From the NCBI GenBank assembly GCA_902786565.1, contig CADACW010000008.1:1-64000 (forward strand): a stretch of DNA of 64,000 bases, in the 5' to 3' direction. Shown one piece after another: positions 23,329 through 30,843 of this stretch; the stretch's first letter is position 1, and each line of letters opens with the position of its first letter. Under the pieces are notes generated by a model, which saw only the letters and a program-made list of their open reading frames with translations, searched no databases and had not been told where the DNA came from. Position numbers and translations under genes: made by a program. This stretch comes from an uncultured Prevotellaceae bacterium. GTDB taxonomy: Bacteria > Bacteroidota > Bacteroidia > Bacteroidales > Bacteroidaceae.

Positions 23329-24475
23329 TCAGCAGGTTCAGATATTGCTGTTTCTGCTCCTCGTCCATCTTCGCGTTTTCGACCCCCGCCACCAGCAGAC
23401 GCATCAGCCAGTCGTAGCGCCGGCGGTCGTGCTTGGCGTAGTAGGGCAGGAGGTCGGCCAGCAGCACGGCGTAGTTGGCCGACATTCGCAGTCCTGACGT
23501 CCACTCCGGCCGGAACGACACGAGCAGATACTCCAGCATGTAGCGCTGCTCCACGTTGCGGCGCTTCACGGCCAGGTTGTCGTAGGGCCTTTTGGCATAC
23601 TTCAGCAGCAGCCCTTCGTTGTAGAGGTTGTTCTTCCACTGGTCAGTTACTGAGTTCGGCGTGGTGGTGGAGAAATAGATGCGGCTGCCGAAGCGGTCGA
23701 TGAGCGCCTGGAGCAGGTCGTGCTCGTAGGCTTCGTACGATGTGTATCCGCCGCTCTCCATGTCGGGGAACACGATGTCCAGCTTGCGCGAGAGCCATTC
23801 GCGATACTCCTTCACGCCGAGGAACGGTATGCAGACGATGGTCTTGTCGCGGTGCATCTGCATGCCCTCCTGAATGAGCCACTTAGGTATGATGGCCGTG
23901 TCGCCGAAGCCCAGATAGATGCCGTCCTGGCCCATGCCTGCCAGTTCGTTGTAGCTATAGCGCAACACGGCTTCAGAGTAGATGCCGCTGTCGAAATAGC
24001 GCTTGGCCATTTGCTGCATGCGCTGCTCATATCCCTTCATGGCCAGATAGCACACCCACTGGTCGTAGTCGAAGAACTCCATATTTTCGGGCAGCCTTGC
24101 CAGTGCTGCTTCGGCATATTTGTCGCCGTCTTTCTCTTCTTTCGTATGACCGCTCCCTATGGCACGATAGGCGCAATAGTTATAGGTGTAGGAATCAGGG
24201 ATGGCCTGACGCATTTCAGAGATGACCTGACGCACGATGCTGTCGGAATTGTTTCCCCACCACCCCATATAGTGGGCAGCGTGGTAGTAGTTCAGCCAGG
24301 CCGTCTCGTCCTTCGGGTTCCGTTGCGTGGCTTCTTTCCATGCCTCCTTCTGTTCGGTGTACCACACGAAGTCTTTCTCCGACACGATGGGGCTCTCCAC
24401 CCTTACGGGCTTGGTTTGCGCCACAAGGCCGAGGGTCAGTGCGGCCAGGGTGGCAATCAGTGTTATTCTTTTCAT
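23318..24475 (-). CDS. exported protein of unknown function, first gene of ECF operon
   Basis: 385 residues with a clear signal peptide (MKRITLIATLAALTLGLVAQ). No family recognised. The mature protein is rich in Tyr/Trp and helical: 'WLNYYHAAHYMGWWGNN' near residue 60 and 'YNYCAYRAIGSG' recall TPR-like pairs but no repeat is clear. The start at 24475 was chosen for the signal peptide; the open frame extends 27 codons further without coding character. Position at the head of an ECF sigma operon suggests it belongs to the same regulon. Confidence 0.7.
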   Translation of the reverse strand: MKRITLIATLAALTLGLVAQTKPVRVESPIVSEKDFVWYTEQKEAWKEATQRNPKDETAWLNYYHAAHYMGWWGNNSDSIVRQVISEMRQAIPDSYTYNYCAYRAIGSGHTKEEKDGDKYAEAALARLPENMEFFDYDQWVCYLAMKGYEQRMQQMAKRYFDSGIYSEAVLRYSYNELAGMGQDGIYLGFGDTAIIPKWLIQEGMQMHRDKTIVCIPFLGVKEYREWLSRKLDIVFPDMESGGYTSYEAYEHDLLQALIDRFGSRIYFSTTTPNSVTDQWKNNLYNEGLLLKYAKRPYDNLAVKRRNVEQRYMLEYLLVSFRPEWTSGLRMSANYAVLLADLLPYYAKHDRRRYDWLMRLLVAGVENAKMDEEQKQQYLNLLIEK

Positions 24476-24583
24476 TTCTGTTTTTCTGTTTTTTAAATGA
24501 TTAAACGATGAGTGCACTTCTGTTATTGCATACACACAAGAACGGGAATCGTTCACAGAAAACAGTTATAGATTCTTAAAAAG

Positions 24584-24613
24584 GATAACCGTGGATATTC
24601 GATTATCTTTACA
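24584..24613 (-). promoter_or_regulatory. possible second ECF-type promoter
   Basis: Minus strand TGTAAA (24608-24613), 16 nt, CGGTTATC (24584-24591), similar in layout to the element at 22265-22294. It would give a leader of about 100 nt to the ATG at 24475. Weak by itself. The 295-nt gap 24476-24770 otherwise holds hairpin array C. Confidence 0.35.
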
Positions 24614-24631
24614 TCCCCAAAAGACAGGCCG

Positions 24632-24715
24632 GAGCGGACTCAGAGATAAGTGCCACTTATCTCCGAGATAAAAGGCACTTATCTCCGAGATAAGTGGCAC
24701 TTATCTTTTAAGGGG
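24632..24715. repeat. tandem 22-nt hairpin array, locus C (three units)
   Basis: Units at 24643, 24665 and 24687: GAGATAA with loops GTGCCAC, AAGGCAC and GTGGCAC and right arms TTATCTC, TTATCTC and TTATCTT. Left flank GCGGACTCA (24634-24642) and right flank TTAAGGGGG (24708-24716) recur at locus A (inverted). In the first and third units the loop closes further so the stem reaches 10 bp. It is downstream of the alkyltransferase-like gene (minus strand). Confidence 0.88.
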
Positions 24716-24770
24716 GTTTTTCCGGTGTTGTGAAAGGAATGGAAAAAAACTGACAAGAGAATACTTGCCT

Positions 24771-25115
24771 TCAGCATGAAGGCTCCCATAGGAAGCGGGC
24801 CATGTCTACATGGCCGTTGGCCTTGAAGACCACCCCCTCTGCCTCCAACAAAAGCCGCTGACGGCTCCATCCGGGAGCCGTGCGGCCTTCTTTGTTGACC
24901 ACACGGTGGCAGGGCAGCAGCTCGGCACCGGGGGTGTAGCGCAACGTGCGCCCCACCATGCGGGGATGGCTTGGCCATCCGGCCAGGGCGGCAATGTGGC
25001 CGTAGGTAGTCACGCGGCCGCTGGGAATCTGGGCCACGATTTCCAGCACGTCGTAGCGAAACTGACGCGCCTGCTCCGCCGTCATCCGGCTGGGGTAGTC
25101 TAATGAATAATTCAT
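24771..25115 (-). CDS. MGMT/Ogt-family O6-alkylguanine-DNA alkyltransferase-like protein
   Basis: 114-residue protein covering only the DNA-binding/active-site domain: 'FRYDVLEIVAQIPSGRVTTYG', 'VGRTLRYTPGAELLPCHRVVNKEG'. The PCHRV motif keeps the alkyl-acceptor Cys, unlike ATL proteins in which it is Trp. The short length resembles the stand-alone 'MGMT family' group. The ATG lies at the end of a degenerate 7-mer stretch (TAATTGT, GAATTAT, GAATTAT on the minus strand). It would repair alkylated guanine, or only flag it if inactive. Confidence 0.82.
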   Translation of the reverse strand: MNYSLDYPSRMTAEQARQFRYDVLEIVAQIPSGRVTTYGHIAALAGWPSHPRMVGRTLRYTPGAELLPCHRVVNKEGRTAPGWSRQRLLLEAEGVVFKANGHVDMARFLWEPSC

Positions 25116-25124
25116 AATTCACAA

Positions 25125-25214
25125 TTACCAATCGTCGTCTTCATTGCCCACGATGCCGTTCTTCAGCGCCTCTTCCACCTTGTCGATGATGGCATTCGAG
25201 TAGGCATGGGTCAT
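25125..25214 (-). CDS. small ORF overlapping the Cys-rich peptide gene
   Basis: Thirty-codon frame with a coding-like composition: MTHAYSNAIIDKVEEALKNG followed by an acidic end IVGNEDDDW and stop. It occupies the +1 frame relative to the 3' half of the Cys-rich gene at 25141-25368, whose own 3' half looks non-coding (HHRQGGRGAEERHRGQ). Either it is a genuine small protein or it is the original C-terminus of a gene that has been shifted near the sequence TTTACTAAAATATG. No homology can be claimed. Confidence 0.4.
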   Translation of the reverse strand: MTHAYSNAIIDKVEEALKNGIVGNEDDDW

Positions 25215-25368
25215 CACATATTTTAGTAAAACATGGTTTCTGCTTGCAGCCGCTGCACCCCGCACAGGGGTCTTTTTGCCGGTGGCCAAAGGCGCGGCCT
25301 ATCCGAATGGCGGCGTAGAGCACGCTGGCTCCTACGGCCACGCCGACGATAAATAGCTGACAGTTCAT
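25141..25368 (-). CDS. FeoB-associated-like Cys-rich membrane peptide (possibly frameshifted)
   Basis: Up to 75 residues: one membrane helix (about 3-22), then CAGCSGCKQKPC, the Cys pattern of FeoB-associated Cys-rich membrane proteins. Start overlaps the stop of the upstream glycosyltransferase (ATGA). Residues after about 50 are not family-like, and a better coding frame overlaps there (25125-25214). No feoA/feoB in the window. Confidence 0.55.
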   Translation of the reverse strand: MNCQLFIVGVAVGASVLYAAIRIGRAFGHRQKDPCAGCSGCKQKPCFTKICDDPCLLECHHRQGGRGAEERHRGQ

Positions 25369-26486
25369 GTTAAGAGTTCTTGGTACAGACTTTCGTATTG
25401 GGCTGCCACCGTCAGGTAGTGGTGGTGACGGCGCACGTACTCCTTGCTTTGGCGCTTCAGCCGCTCTATGCTGCCGTCGGCCGCCGCCTGCAGGCGCACC
25501 AGCCTTTCCAGCTCGTCGACCACGCTCTCGTAGGTTGGCTGCACGTTGACGATGGGTCGCAGTTCCTGCTCGCCCAGTATGTCGTAGTTTTCAGGTTCGC
25601 CTCCGCCTATGACGATGATGCCTTTCGACATGGCCAGCAGGGCGTTCATGGCCGGCGTGTAGCTGTAGAGCTGGTCCATCAAGGCATCGCATCCGTCCAT
25701 GCGTTTCTGATATTCGGCAAAGGGCAGCCCTTCGGCCTTGACCAGTTCCAGGTGTTCGGGGTGGCGGCGCTGCATTTCCTCGGCGGCGCGCAGCATGATG
25801 TCGGTTCCCTTGTATTGGCTTCGCCCTTTGCTGATGCCGATGAAGAGTCTGAGGGGTGAGGTGAGAGGTGAGGGGGCGGTTTCTTGCCTCTCACCTCTCA
25901 CTTCTGAAATCGGGAAGGGTATGAAGGTGGTCTTTGTGGGAAAAAGCGGCTGGTAGCAGACGTAGTATTCGTAGAGGCCGGCCACGATGGCGTCGCAGTC
26001 GTTGGCTATCAGCTGGTTCAGCTCTGCCTTGGGCGTGTCCAGCCAGTCGCTGCTGTCGCGCTGGGGGACAGGGCCTGTGCGCAGCTGGTCGCCGATGTTG
26101 AAGTCGCTGTAGCGCAGCGGCTTCCGCTCTATGCACTCGTGCACCCAGTAGTAGTCCATGCCGAATGCGCCCATCACCATGCACTTGTTGTGGCGGCGCA
26201 GATAGTGGTAGACGGGGAAGATGCGCTCGGCCTTCAGTTCGAGGAACATGGGGTTGATGAGCTGCACCACATCGTAGCCGCGCCATCGAGGCAGCTGTGC
26301 CCACACCTTTGCCATCAGCCTGAGTCCGCCCAGAGTGCCGGGCGTCCTGGCCAGGTCGATGTCGCGAGGATAGTCTTTCCAGAAATCGCCATTCGAAGCC
26401 ACCGTCACCTGATGTCCTCGCTCGCGCAATCCCTGTGCCAGAGTGTTGTGCACATTGCTGTATTCGCCAAGCAGTAGTATCTTCAA
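25365..26486 (-). CDS. glycosyltransferase (GT-B, family 4-like)
   Basis: 373-residue glycosyltransferase-like protein opening MKILLLGEYSNVHNTLAQGL, with 'QLINPMFLELKAER' in the acceptor domain and a donor domain 'RLFIGISKGRSQYKGTDIML' then 'SKGIIVIGGGEPENYDI'. Domain 1/2 junction (about residues 196-214) carries SEVRGERQETAPSPLTSPL, encoded by a GAGGTGA-type 7-mer array with an internal inverted repeat (25853-25906). Upstream come two GT2 genes on the same strand, so this is a three-gene glycosyltransferase cluster. Specificity unknown. Confidence 0.78.
   Translation of the reverse strand: MKILLLGEYSNVHNTLAQGLRERGHQVTVASNGDFWKDYPRDIDLARTPGTLGGLRLMAKVWAQLPRWRGYDVVQLINPMFLELKAERIFPVYHYLRRHNKCMVMGAFGMDYYWVHECIERKPLRYSDFNIGDQLRTGPVPQRDSSDWLDTPKAELNQLIANDCDAIVAGLYEYYVCYQPLFPTKTTFIPFPISEVRGERQETAPSPLTSPLRLFIGISKGRSQYKGTDIMLRAAEEMQRRHPEHLELVKAEGLPFAEYQKRMDGCDALMDQLYSYTPAMNALLAMSKGIIVIGGGEPENYDILGEQELRPIVNVQPTYESVVDELERLVRLQAAADGSIERLKRQSKEYVRRHHHYLTVAAQYESLYQELLT
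25853..25906. repeat. GAGGTGA heptamer array with inverted copy inside a glycosyltransferase
   Basis: GTGAGAGGTGAG (25861-25872) faces its exact reverse complement CTCACCTCTCAC (25890-25901), 17 nt apart. The same heptamer is present in forward and reverse orientation within one coding region. Confidence 0.8.
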
Positions 26487-26522
26487 CTTGAAAAAATAAA
26501 AAAATAAAAGAATAAAAGAATA
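26487..26522. repeat. A-rich octamer spacer between glycosyltransferase genes
   Basis: Roughly 8-nt periodic A-rich units (AAAAAAAT, AAAAGAAT, AAAAGAAT on the plus strand) fill the whole 36-nt gap. Confidence 0.55.
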
Positions 26523-27512
26523 TCACCTTTCGCGCTTGAAGAGTGGCAGCATCCGCATCAGGATGACCAGGCCCGTCTCCGAGTTGGCCATCTTTCGGAA
26601 CCAGCTGTATTTCTTGGTGTAGTTGCGGTCGGGCAGGGGGTAGAGCCCCTCGCGCCGCAGCGTCTCCAGTTTCCGCTTCAGATAGTGGCGGCTGCCCGTC
26701 ATCACCATCACGTTGTAGATATAGTCCATTGTGAGTTGGGCCGTGCGCCGCTGCAAGGCCAGGCGGTCGGCGGCAGGCATCGTTGCTGCCGCACGGTTCA
26801 GTCGGCAGAGCACGCCCAGCGTGTCGTTCAGCCGGCGGATGGCCTGCCGTGTGGAGCCGCCGCTGGTGGCCTGGGCATCGTGCTGGCGGTAGAAGTAAGC
26901 CTTGGCCGTGGTCTGGAAGACGTGCTCGGCCCGCAGCAGCAGTTGGGGCGTGAACTCCTCGTCTTCGCCGTAGGCCACGCCGGGCGTGAAGCGCTGTTGG
27001 CCGAGGATGTGCTTGCTGAAAACCATGCCCCAGACGGCACCGTGGATGTTGTGCTTCCGCATCAGGTCGCTGCCCGTCATCGGCCCCAGGTCGTCGTAGG
27101 TCAAAATGGCCTCGGTGCTGTCGGTGTGGCTGAACATCACCAAGTCGGCATGTTCGTAGCGCAGCAGGTCGAGCACATGCTCGTAGGGTGCCTGGATGAG
27201 CATATCGTCGCCGTCGACAAACTGGATAAAGCTCCCGCTGGCCAGGGCCAGAGCGCGGTTGCGGGCCGTGGAAACGCCCCCGTTGCGCTGCCTCACGTAG
27301 ACGATTTCGTCAATCCAAGGCAGGCCGTTTTCAGGGGTGAGAGGTGAGGGGCAAGAGGTGAGAGGCACCGGCGACCCGTCGTCCACCACAATGATTTCCC
27401 GCTCGCTCTGGCCGAGCGAGAGGCTCCTGATGCTCTCGATACATTGCGAAAGCATGGTGACGGGCAGGTTGTAGACGGGTATGATAAATGTTACGAGCGG
27501 CTTTGTTTCCAT
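26523..27512 (-). CDS. glycosyltransferase family 2 protein
   Basis: GT-A fold, about 329 residues: 'VTFIIPVYNLPVTML', VVDDGSP, 'NGGVSTARNRALALASG' and FVDGDDM as the metal-binding motif. After VVDDGSP a Pro/Leu/Thr-rich loop (PVPLTSCPSPLTPENG) is encoded by a degenerate GAGGTGA array. Start METKPLV at 27512 is chosen over a 27-nt longer option. Either start overlaps the preceding gene. Confidence 0.86.
   Translation of the reverse strand: METKPLVTFIIPVYNLPVTMLSQCIESIRSLSLGQSEREIIVVDDGSPVPLTSCPSPLTPENGLPWIDEIVYVRQRNGGVSTARNRALALASGSFIQFVDGDDMLIQAPYEHVLDLLRYEHADLVMFSHTDSTEAILTYDDLGPMTGSDLMRKHNIHGAVWGMVFSKHILGQQRFTPGVAYGEDEEFTPQLLLRAEHVFQTTAKAYFYRQHDAQATSGGSTRQAIRRLNDTLGVLCRLNRAAATMPAADRLALQRRTAQLTMDYIYNVMVMTGSRHYLKRKLETLRREGLYPLPDRNYTKKYSWFRKMANSETGLVILMRMLPLFKRER
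27334..27366. repeat. degenerate GAGGTGA array inside a GT2 gene
   Basis: GGGGTGAGAGGTGAGGGG then AGAGGTGAGAGG within 33 nt, inserted directly after the VVDDGSP motif codons. Confidence 0.7.
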
Positions 27513-28390
27513 TTGTGGATTGTCTTGTTGAGTGAACATAGATGGTCGATGCCCGCCAGTCGGAGCATGGCAGCCTTCAGCCGTTGCTTGGCCGGCAGGC
27601 TGCCCCCCAGGGGGTTGACGGGGCGGAAGGGCAGCACGGGGGCTTTGTCCGAAAGGCAGCAGACGTCAGCCTGGATGTTGACCACGTGCATATAGTAGCG
27701 GTCGTCGGTCCACTGCTCCATGGCCTTCAGGTGGGCGTTGAGCAGCATTTCCAGTTGCAGGCCTTTGGCGGTGGCAGTGATGCCCTGTGGGTTGGCACGA
27801 TAGTAGTAGAGCCCCTTGCTGGTGGTCACGATGTGCTGGGCCTTGCGCAGCAGTAGCGGCAGCGTCCACACGTCTTCGAAGACCAGCCCCTTGGGGAAGC
27901 GCACACCGTCGAACAGGCTTCTCCTGAAGATTTTGTTCCAGGCGTAGCAGTGCTCGTAGGCCCGGCCCCGCAGCCAGTAGTCGGCAGCATCGTCATAGGT
28001 GTGTGTGGGCAGGACCACCTTCTGCTGTCCGGGCGACCCGAAGTGGCGGTAGAAGGGAAACTCCACAATGTCGGCATCGGTCTGCAGTGCCAGTCGGTAG
28101 GTGTCGGAGTCGAGGAAATCGTCAGAGTCTACAAAGGTGATGCGGTCGCCCGTGGCCCACTCCAGGCCGGCATTGCGTGCATCGCTCAGTCCGCCGTTGG
28201 CCTTGTGAATCACGCTGATGCGGGCATCGCGGCGTGCCCAGGCGTCGCATTTCTGCGGGCACTGGTCGGGCGAGCCGTCGTCTACGAGAATGATTTCCAG
28301 GTCGGTAAATGTCTGTTGGGCCACGCTCTCCACGCAGCGGTCCAGCGTTTCCTCAACACGGTAGACGGGTATGATGACACTCAGCTTCAC
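27491..28390 (-). CDS. glycosyltransferase family 2 protein
   Basis: 299-residue GT-A enzyme: 'LSVIIPVYRVEETLDRCVES', LVDDGSPDQCP, 'NGGLSDARNAGLEWATGD', metal motif FVDSDDF near residue 92, and a C-terminal 'VFEDVWTLPLLLRKAQ' segment typical of surface-polysaccharide GT2s. It overlaps the next gene and belongs to the same three-gene glycosyltransferase run. Confidence 0.88.
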   Translation of the reverse strand: MKLSVIIPVYRVEETLDRCVESVAQQTFTDLEIILVDDGSPDQCPQKCDAWARRDARISVIHKANGGLSDARNAGLEWATGDRITFVDSDDFLDSDTYRLALQTDADIVEFPFYRHFGSPGQQKVVLPTHTYDDAADYWLRGRAYEHCYAWNKIFRRSLFDGVRFPKGLVFEDVWTLPLLLRKAQHIVTTSKGLYYYRANPQGITATAKGLQLEMLLNAHLKAMEQWTDDRYYMHVVNIQADVCCLSDKAPVLPFRPVNPLGGSLPAKQRLKAAMLRLAGIDHLCSLNKTIHKWKQSRS

Positions 28391-28411
28391 AGGCAGGCTC
28401 CCCTTTGGTTT

Positions 28412-29320
28412 CTATTTCCGCTTCAGCCACGCCTTGGCCCTGTCTATGTCTTTCTGGCGCGGGGCGGCGGCATGTCTGAATGTAAGGTCTTGGGGCAGTG
28501 AGTCGGCCACTTGGGCCTTCACCTTGCACTGCTGGGCGACGATGTCCTTGTAGGCAGCCATCCCCCGCTCGTTGAGCGAGTCGCAGGCCTGGTCGTAAGC
28601 CTTCAGGAGCGCCTCCATCTGCTGCTTTCTGAGGGTGTCGGCCATCGCGACTTCGCTGACGGCCAGCACGCCCATGAACAGACTGTCGCGCCGGGTGTCG
28701 TAGAGTGTTTGGCTGTCCAGCAGACGTGCTGCCGTGGCCTGTGGCTCGGGCAGCAGCATGGCGTCCATGATGCCGTTCTCCAGCATGTTGAGTCGGGTCA
28801 GCACGTTGTTCACCTGGATGCGGAACACCCGTTCCGTGGCCAGGCCCGCGCTGTCCACCAGTTGGTCGGCCAGCATGGCCGTGGCCGAGAAGCGCGTCAT
28901 GGCTATCATCTTGTCGTCGAGTTGCTTGAGTTGCTTGATGCGTGCATGCTTGGCCGTGAGCAGCAGCCAGGAGAGGTCGGTGGCGGTGGCATAGCCCACC
29001 TTGATGCCCTGCTGGCGCAGGCGCTCGGCCCTCACCAGGTCGGTGACCATCGCCTCTACGTGGCCACGGACGAAAGCCGTGTCGCAGTCCATCTGGGCCA
29101 TAAAGGGCACCAGCCGGATGTCGGCGCCCTGCTGTTCAAAGAGTCCGCAGCTCTCGGCCACATAGAGCGGCAGGCAGTCGAGCGTGGGCATGACGGCCAC
29201 CTTCAACGTGGCCGAGTCGGCAGCCTGATAGTTGTCGTCTGCTTTGTCCGCCGTCGGCTTGTGCCTGTCGCAGCCAGCCATCAGCAGGACGGTCAGGACC
29301 ATAAGATATATGTATTTCAT
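28412..29320 (-). CDS. ABC-type substrate-binding lipoprotein (NMT1/ThiY-like fold)
   Basis: About 302 residues. Lipoprotein signal with lipobox LLMAGC (Cys17). Mature protein starts with 'LKVAVMPTLDCLPLYVAESCGLFEQQG' in the order seen in NMT1/ThiY and SsuA type periplasmic binding proteins, with 'ENGIMDAMLLPEPQATAARL' further on. Relatives bind pyrimidine precursors of thiamine or sulfonates/nitrate; the ligand here is unknown. No permease or ATPase gene is adjacent. An in-frame ATG at 29332 is a possible alternative start. Confidence 0.75.
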   Translation of the reverse strand: MKYIYLMVLTVLLMAGCDRHKPTADKADDNYQAADSATLKVAVMPTLDCLPLYVAESCGLFEQQGADIRLVPFMAQMDCDTAFVRGHVEAMVTDLVRAERLRQQGIKVGYATATDLSWLLLTAKHARIKQLKQLDDKMIAMTRFSATAMLADQLVDSAGLATERVFRIQVNNVLTRLNMLENGIMDAMLLPEPQATAARLLDSQTLYDTRRDSLFMGVLAVSEVAMADTLRKQQMEALLKAYDQACDSLNERGMAAYKDIVAQQCKVKAQVADSLPQDLTFRHAAAPRQKDIDRAKAWLKRK

Positions 29321-29342
29321 TGCTTTAGCCATAATTATGGCG

Positions 29343-29350
29343 CAAAAGTA
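29343..29350 (-). promoter_or_regulatory. -7 element of the binding lipoprotein gene
   Basis: Minus strand TACTTTTG, 22 nt before the ATG at 29320. Confidence 0.5.
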
Positions 29351-29360
29351 CTAAAAAGTT

Positions 29361-29390
29361 TTGTAACCACGAAAATAATTTGTACTTTTG
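29361..29390 (+). promoter_or_regulatory. promoter for radA
   Basis: TTG (29361-29363), 19 nt, TACTTTTG (29383-29390), 20 nt before the ATG at 29411. Confidence 0.6.
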
Positions 29391-29410
29391 TGGCGCAAAA
29401 CTCCAAAATG

Positions 29411-30805
29411 ATGGCAAAAGACAAAACGGCATACGTATGCGAGAACTGTGGACAGGAGTCGCCAAAATGGATTGGCAAGTGTCCTGCCTGCGGCCAGTGG
29501 AACACGTTCAAGGAGATAAAGATAGCCGCCGACACCAGCCGGCAGAAGGCCACTACGGCAGCCGCTTCGGCGGGGCACGCCCTCCGGCAGAACAAGACGC
29601 TGCGGCTGCGCGACATCAGCAGCCACGACGACCCCCGCATCGACACCCACGACGGCGAACTGAACCGCGTGCTGGGCGGCGGGCTGGTGCCGGGCAGCAT
29701 CGTCCTCTTGGGCGGCGAGCCGGGCATAGGCAAGTCGACGCTCCTGCTGCAGACCATGCTCAACCTCAGCGACAAGCGCGTGCTCTACGTGAGCGGCGAG
29801 GAGAGCGCCCACCAGCTGAAGATGAGGGCCGAAAGACTGATGCAGGGGGCAGAGCGCGACGTTGACAATTTCCTCGTGCTGTGCGAGAACTCGCTGGAGA
29901 ACATCTTCGAGCACATCAAGGACGAGCAACCCGAGCTGGTGGTCATCGACTCCATCCAGACCATCGCCACCGACGAGGTGGAGTCGAGTGCCGGCTCCAT
30001 AGCCCAGGTGCGCGAGTGCGCCTCGTCGCTGCTGCGCTTTGCCAAGACCAGCGGCGTGCCCGTAGTCCTCATTGGCCACATCACCAAGGAGGGCACGCTG
30101 GCAGGGCCGAAGATACTGGAGCACATCGTGGACACGGTGGTACAGTTTGAGGGCGACCAGCACTATATGTACCGCATTCTGCGCAGCATCAAGAACCGCT
30201 TCGGCAGCACCTCCGAGCTGGGCATCTACGAGATGCGCCAGAACGGGCTCAGACAGGTGAGCAACCCGTCGGAACTGCTGCTCACCGGTGAGCACGAGGG
30301 CCTTTCGGGCGTGGCCATCGCCAGCGCCATCGAGGGTGTGCGCCCATTTCTGGTGGAGACGCAGGCCCTGGTAAGCACCGCCGCCTATGGCACCCCGCAG
30401 CGGTCGGCCACGGGCTTCGACCAGCGACGGCTGAACATGCTGCTGGCCGTGCTGGAGAAGCGCGTGGGCTTCAAACTGATGCAGAAAGACGTGTTCATCA
30501 ACATAGCCGGAGGACTGCGCGTCACCGACCTTGCCATGGACTTGAGCGTCATCGCAGCCGTCCTGTCGAGCAATGTAGACACACCCATAGAGAGCAATTG
30601 GTGCATGGCCGGCGAGGTAGGACTCAGTGGCGAGGTGCGCCCCGTCAGCCGCATTGAGCAGCGCATTGCCGAAGCCGAGAAACTGGGCTTCGGACACATC
30701 ATCGTGCCACGCTACAACATGCAGGGCATCAATCCCCATAAGTACAAAATAGAACTGCACCCCGTGCGGAAAGTGGAGGAGGCACTGCGTGCCCTCTTCG
30801 GCTGA
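29411..30805 (+). CDS. radA: DNA repair protein RadA
   Basis: 464-residue RecA-like branch-migration ATPase. N-terminal zinc finger CENCG-CPACG (residues about 9-30), Walker A GGEPGIGKST near residue 100, the RadA-specific KNRFGST motif, and a C-terminal Lon-like domain. Acts in recombinational repair. The open frame extends nearly 900 nt upstream as an antisense shadow of the lipoprotein gene; the start is fixed by the zinc finger and promoter. It stands 38 nt before GH127. Confidence 0.96.
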   Translation: MAKDKTAYVCENCGQESPKWIGKCPACGQWNTFKEIKIAADTSRQKATTAAASAGHALRQNKTLRLRDISSHDDPRIDTHDGELNRVLGGGLVPGSIVLLGGEPGIGKSTLLLQTMLNLSDKRVLYVSGEESAHQLKMRAERLMQGAERDVDNFLVLCENSLENIFEHIKDEQPELVVIDSIQTIATDEVESSAGSIAQVRECASSLLRFAKTSGVPVVLIGHITKEGTLAGPKILEHIVDTVVQFEGDQHYMYRILRSIKNRFGSTSELGIYEMRQNGLRQVSNPSELLLTGEHEGLSGVAIASAIEGVRPFLVETQALVSTAAYGTPQRSATGFDQRRLNMLLAVLEKRVGFKLMQKDVFINIAGGLRVTDLAMDLSVIAAVLSSNVDTPIESNWCMAGEVGLSGEVRPVSRIEQRIAEAEKLGFGHIIVPRYNMQGINPHKYKIELHPVRKVEEALRALFG

Positions 30806-30843
30806 GACATTACCAATTATAACTAAGCTAAAATACCGACAGT

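Noticed and set aside
24643-24707. Hairpin arrays as a CRISPR
   Set aside because: The period is 22 nt with repeat parts on both sides of a short near-constant loop; there are no unique spacers of 30 nt and no cas genes.
28511-29410. Upstream extension of radA
   Set aside because: The extra 300 codons are antisense to the lipoprotein gene and contain the radA promoter; the zinc finger fixes the real start at 29411.
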